DNA from: Opitutaceae bacterium
GTDB lineage: Bacteria > Verrucomicrobiota > Verrucomicrobiia > Opitutales > Opitutaceae
DNA length: 6,126 bases
Assembly: GCA_031254955.1 (NCBI GenBank)
Contig: JAIRTK010000228.1
Span: 1-6,126, forward strand
Direction of reading: 5' to 3'
Positions 5,248-6,126 of this stretch are shown piece after piece. Position numbers and translations under genes: made by a program. Numbering within the stretch: position 1 is the first letter of the stretch; each line of letters opens with the position of its first letter. Below the pieces are notes generated by a model, which saw only the letters and a program-made list of their open reading frames with translations, was not told the origin of the DNA and did no database searches.

Positions 5248-5631
5248 TCAAATTCCGCCGGCGTCCGCGCGCGGGTGTTCGCGCGCGAAACCGGTTCGCG
5301 CACCGGCGCGCGGGTGTCCACCGCGCGGCAGGTTTCCACGCCGGGGCCGCGGCCTGGGGCCGGGGCGTTCAAGTGAGGGGGCGGCGCGGGCGGCGGCGTG
5401 TGGGCAGCAACGCGCGGGTGGCCGCGTTTTTTTGAGGAGCGCGCGCGGCGCCGTCAGGCGGCGCGTTTTCAGGCCGCGCGCAGTCGTTTCGCGGACGGGC
5501 GGCGCGGTGATGGCGGCGCGGTTTTCACCCGACGGGTTGACGGTCGGGATGCGCACGAGTTCGCGAAGCAGGGCGGTGATTTCATCCGAAGGCGCATCCA
5601 TGTAATCCGAAGGCGTCATACGCGGCACCAT
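5248..5631 (-). pseudogene. Relic of an M20-family metallopeptidase (N-terminal part only)
   Basis: From an ATG at 5631, preceded by GGAG at 6-nt spacing, the frame reads MVPRMTPSDYMDAPSDE and then ITALLRELVRIPTVNPSGE. The latter is the characteristic first helix and loop of M20 peptidases and deacylases (the ArgE/DapE/aminoacylase group). Similarity seems to continue to about residue 62 (ARGLKTRRLTAPRA). After that, at an A7 run near 5425-5435, the protein becomes Arg/Pro/Ala-rich with no family character. The expected HxD metal motif and everything beyond it are absent; intact members are roughly 350-450 residues. The frame stops 20 nt before the transporter ATG on the same strand, so the intact gene was perhaps co-transcribed with the transporter. 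A short unrelated protein with a chance match is possible but less likely. Confidence 0.6.
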
Positions 5632-5692
5632 GACGCACTCCGGGCAAAAATAAAAGCGTGGAAACAGCGCGGGCGGATGCCGCCGCCGGCGA

Positions 5693-5712
5693 AACAAAAG
5701 GCGCAAAGCGCC
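5693..5712 (-). terminator. Possible small terminator upstream of the M20 relic
   Basis: On the minus strand GGCGC-TTT-GCGCC (5712-5700) is followed by TTTTGTTT. The stem is only 5 bp but all G/C. It could end transcription arriving from the right, ahead of the relic. Confidence 0.3.
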
Positions 5713-5759
5713 GCCGACTCGAATGGCGCTAAGATAAGGGCAGTTGCCGTCAAAAACAC

Positions 5760-5900
5760 GCTGGCGCAAGGAGGGGCGGCGTCCCGCCGCCCGACACGCG
5801 GAACGCGTGCCCGTCGTGCCTCGCTCTCAATAAACCATACGCAAACGGGCGAGGCTTTCGCCTCGTCCGGCGGCGGGACGCCGCCGCTCCTTGCGCCAGC
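5760..5900. repeat. BIME-like inverted pair, GGAGCGG class, copy 2 with long arms
   Basis: Arms 5760-5795 and 5865-5900 (36 nt) are inverted with 34 of 36 matches. They include the flank GCTGGCGCAA before GGAG, then GCGGCGTCCCGCCGCC. The minus strand of the spacer begins with CGAGGC-GAAA-GCCTCG (5865-5850), a 6-bp stem with a GNRA tetraloop. It then runs parallel to the spacer of the 1566-1689 copy (GCGAAAGCC, CGCCCGT, TGCG). Confidence 0.8.
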
Positions 5901-5980
5901 GTCTCTCTTAACTTGGCGCCCTTCGCCGCTGACTCTTTTTTCTTCCAAAAACCAATAAATGCCGCGCTTCGCGCGTAAAA
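5901..5980. other. Noncoding spacer
   Basis: Open frames here on both strands run through the palindrome or the terminator and have no protein-like character. Only a small GCGC-TTC-GCGC hairpin (5964-5974) is seen. Confidence 0.4.
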
Positions 5981-6009
5981 ATAAAAAACCTCGGGGCAAG
6001 CCCCGAGGT
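5980..6009 (-). terminator. Intrinsic terminator for the minus strand
   Basis: ACCTCGGGGC (5988-5997) pairs perfectly with GCCCCGAGGT (6000-6009) across AA. Read on the minus strand, the stem is followed by TTTTTTATTTTTA. On the plus strand no T-tract follows. It should end a minus-strand transcript that enters from beyond the right edge. Confidence 0.8.
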
Positions 6010-6039
6010 ATTGAACCTGAAACGAATAACGACGCCAAA

Positions 6040-6060
6040 CGGCAGGAATGCCCGCGCTAC
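6040..6060 (-). repeat. Solo REP-like unit, GTAGCGC class
   Basis: On the minus strand GTAGCGCG is followed by GGCA-TTCC-TGCC, a 4-bp stem with the same TTCC centre as the units at 1025 and 2319. It lies just upstream of the minus-strand terminator. Confidence 0.5.
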
Positions 6061-6090
6061 GCGCTGGCGCGTTTTCCACCCCGTCCGTCA

Positions 6091-6126
6091 CCCATCCGCT
6101 CAACGCCCTCCACCCGCTCAACGCCC
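6091..6126. repeat. Start of an 18-bp tandem repeat at the window edge
   Basis: CCGCTCAACGCCC occurs at 6096-6108 and 6114-6126, an 18-bp period reaching the end of the window. Whether more units follow cannot be seen. Confidence 0.5.

Noticed and set aside
5228..5251. TTG start for the transporter, 8 residues longer
   Set aside because: The TTGA overlap with the peptidase relic is attractive for coupling, but a GGCGG motif lies too close to it, and the ATG at 5227 gives the more typical N-terminus. It remains possible.
6057..6126. Possible C-terminal end of a minus-strand gene ending at a TAG
   Set aside because: The TAG belongs to the GTAGCGC repeat unit, and the residues before it come from the 18-bp tandem repeat. 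There is no independent support.
1..6126. tRNA or rRNA genes
   Set aside because: No cloverleaf with T-loop sequence and no conserved rRNA segment was recognised on either strand.

Overview
The window is high-GC bacterial chromosome and only about half of it is coding. Dense short palindromic repeats, genes without a visible Shine-Dalgarno sequence, and short-period dispersed repeats made of units such as ACGCAAAG suggest a Verrucomicrobiota genome, perhaps of the Opitutaceae. That assignment is inference, not proof.

Layout. Positions 1-810 (+) hold the C-terminal part of a TPR-like helical protein. Positions 811-1832 have no credible gene and are filled with palindromic elements. Positions 1833-1946 (+) encode a 37-residue, very basic protein followed by a good intrinsic terminator. 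Positions 2012-2603 carry short-period repeats, another palindromic element, a GTTGAA-type hexamer array and a 63-nt pure pyrimidine tract leading into rimO. Positions 2604-4016 (+) are rimO, the ribosomal protein uS12 methylthiotransferase. Positions 4017-4342 lie between convergent genes and contain three more palindromes. Positions 4343-5227 (-) encode a transporter of the bile acid:sodium symporter (BASS) fold whose usual sodium-site residues appear substituted. Just upstream on the same strand (5248-5631) is the N-terminal relic of an M20-family metallopeptidase. The rest, 5632-6126, is noncoding with another large palindrome and an intrinsic terminator that serves the minus strand.

The main theme is the repeats. 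At least ten units share one grammar: a GTAG, GGAG or GCAG tetranucleotide next to a short self-complementary stem, usually with TCC or CC at its centre, and mostly arranged as inverted pairs. This is the architecture of REP sequences and BIMEs, the substrates of RAYT (Y1-type) transposases. Several different REP sequence classes occur within 6 kb. Two of them sit inside a larger MITE-like element with matching ends. Stem differences between copies are compensatory, so the hairpin, rather than the exact sequence, appears to be what is conserved.

The genes do not form an obvious pathway. rimO and the small basic protein may both relate to the ribosome, and the peptidase relic and transporter may once have been co-transcribed. 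No RAYT gene is in the window, so the source of the repeats must lie elsewhere in the genome.
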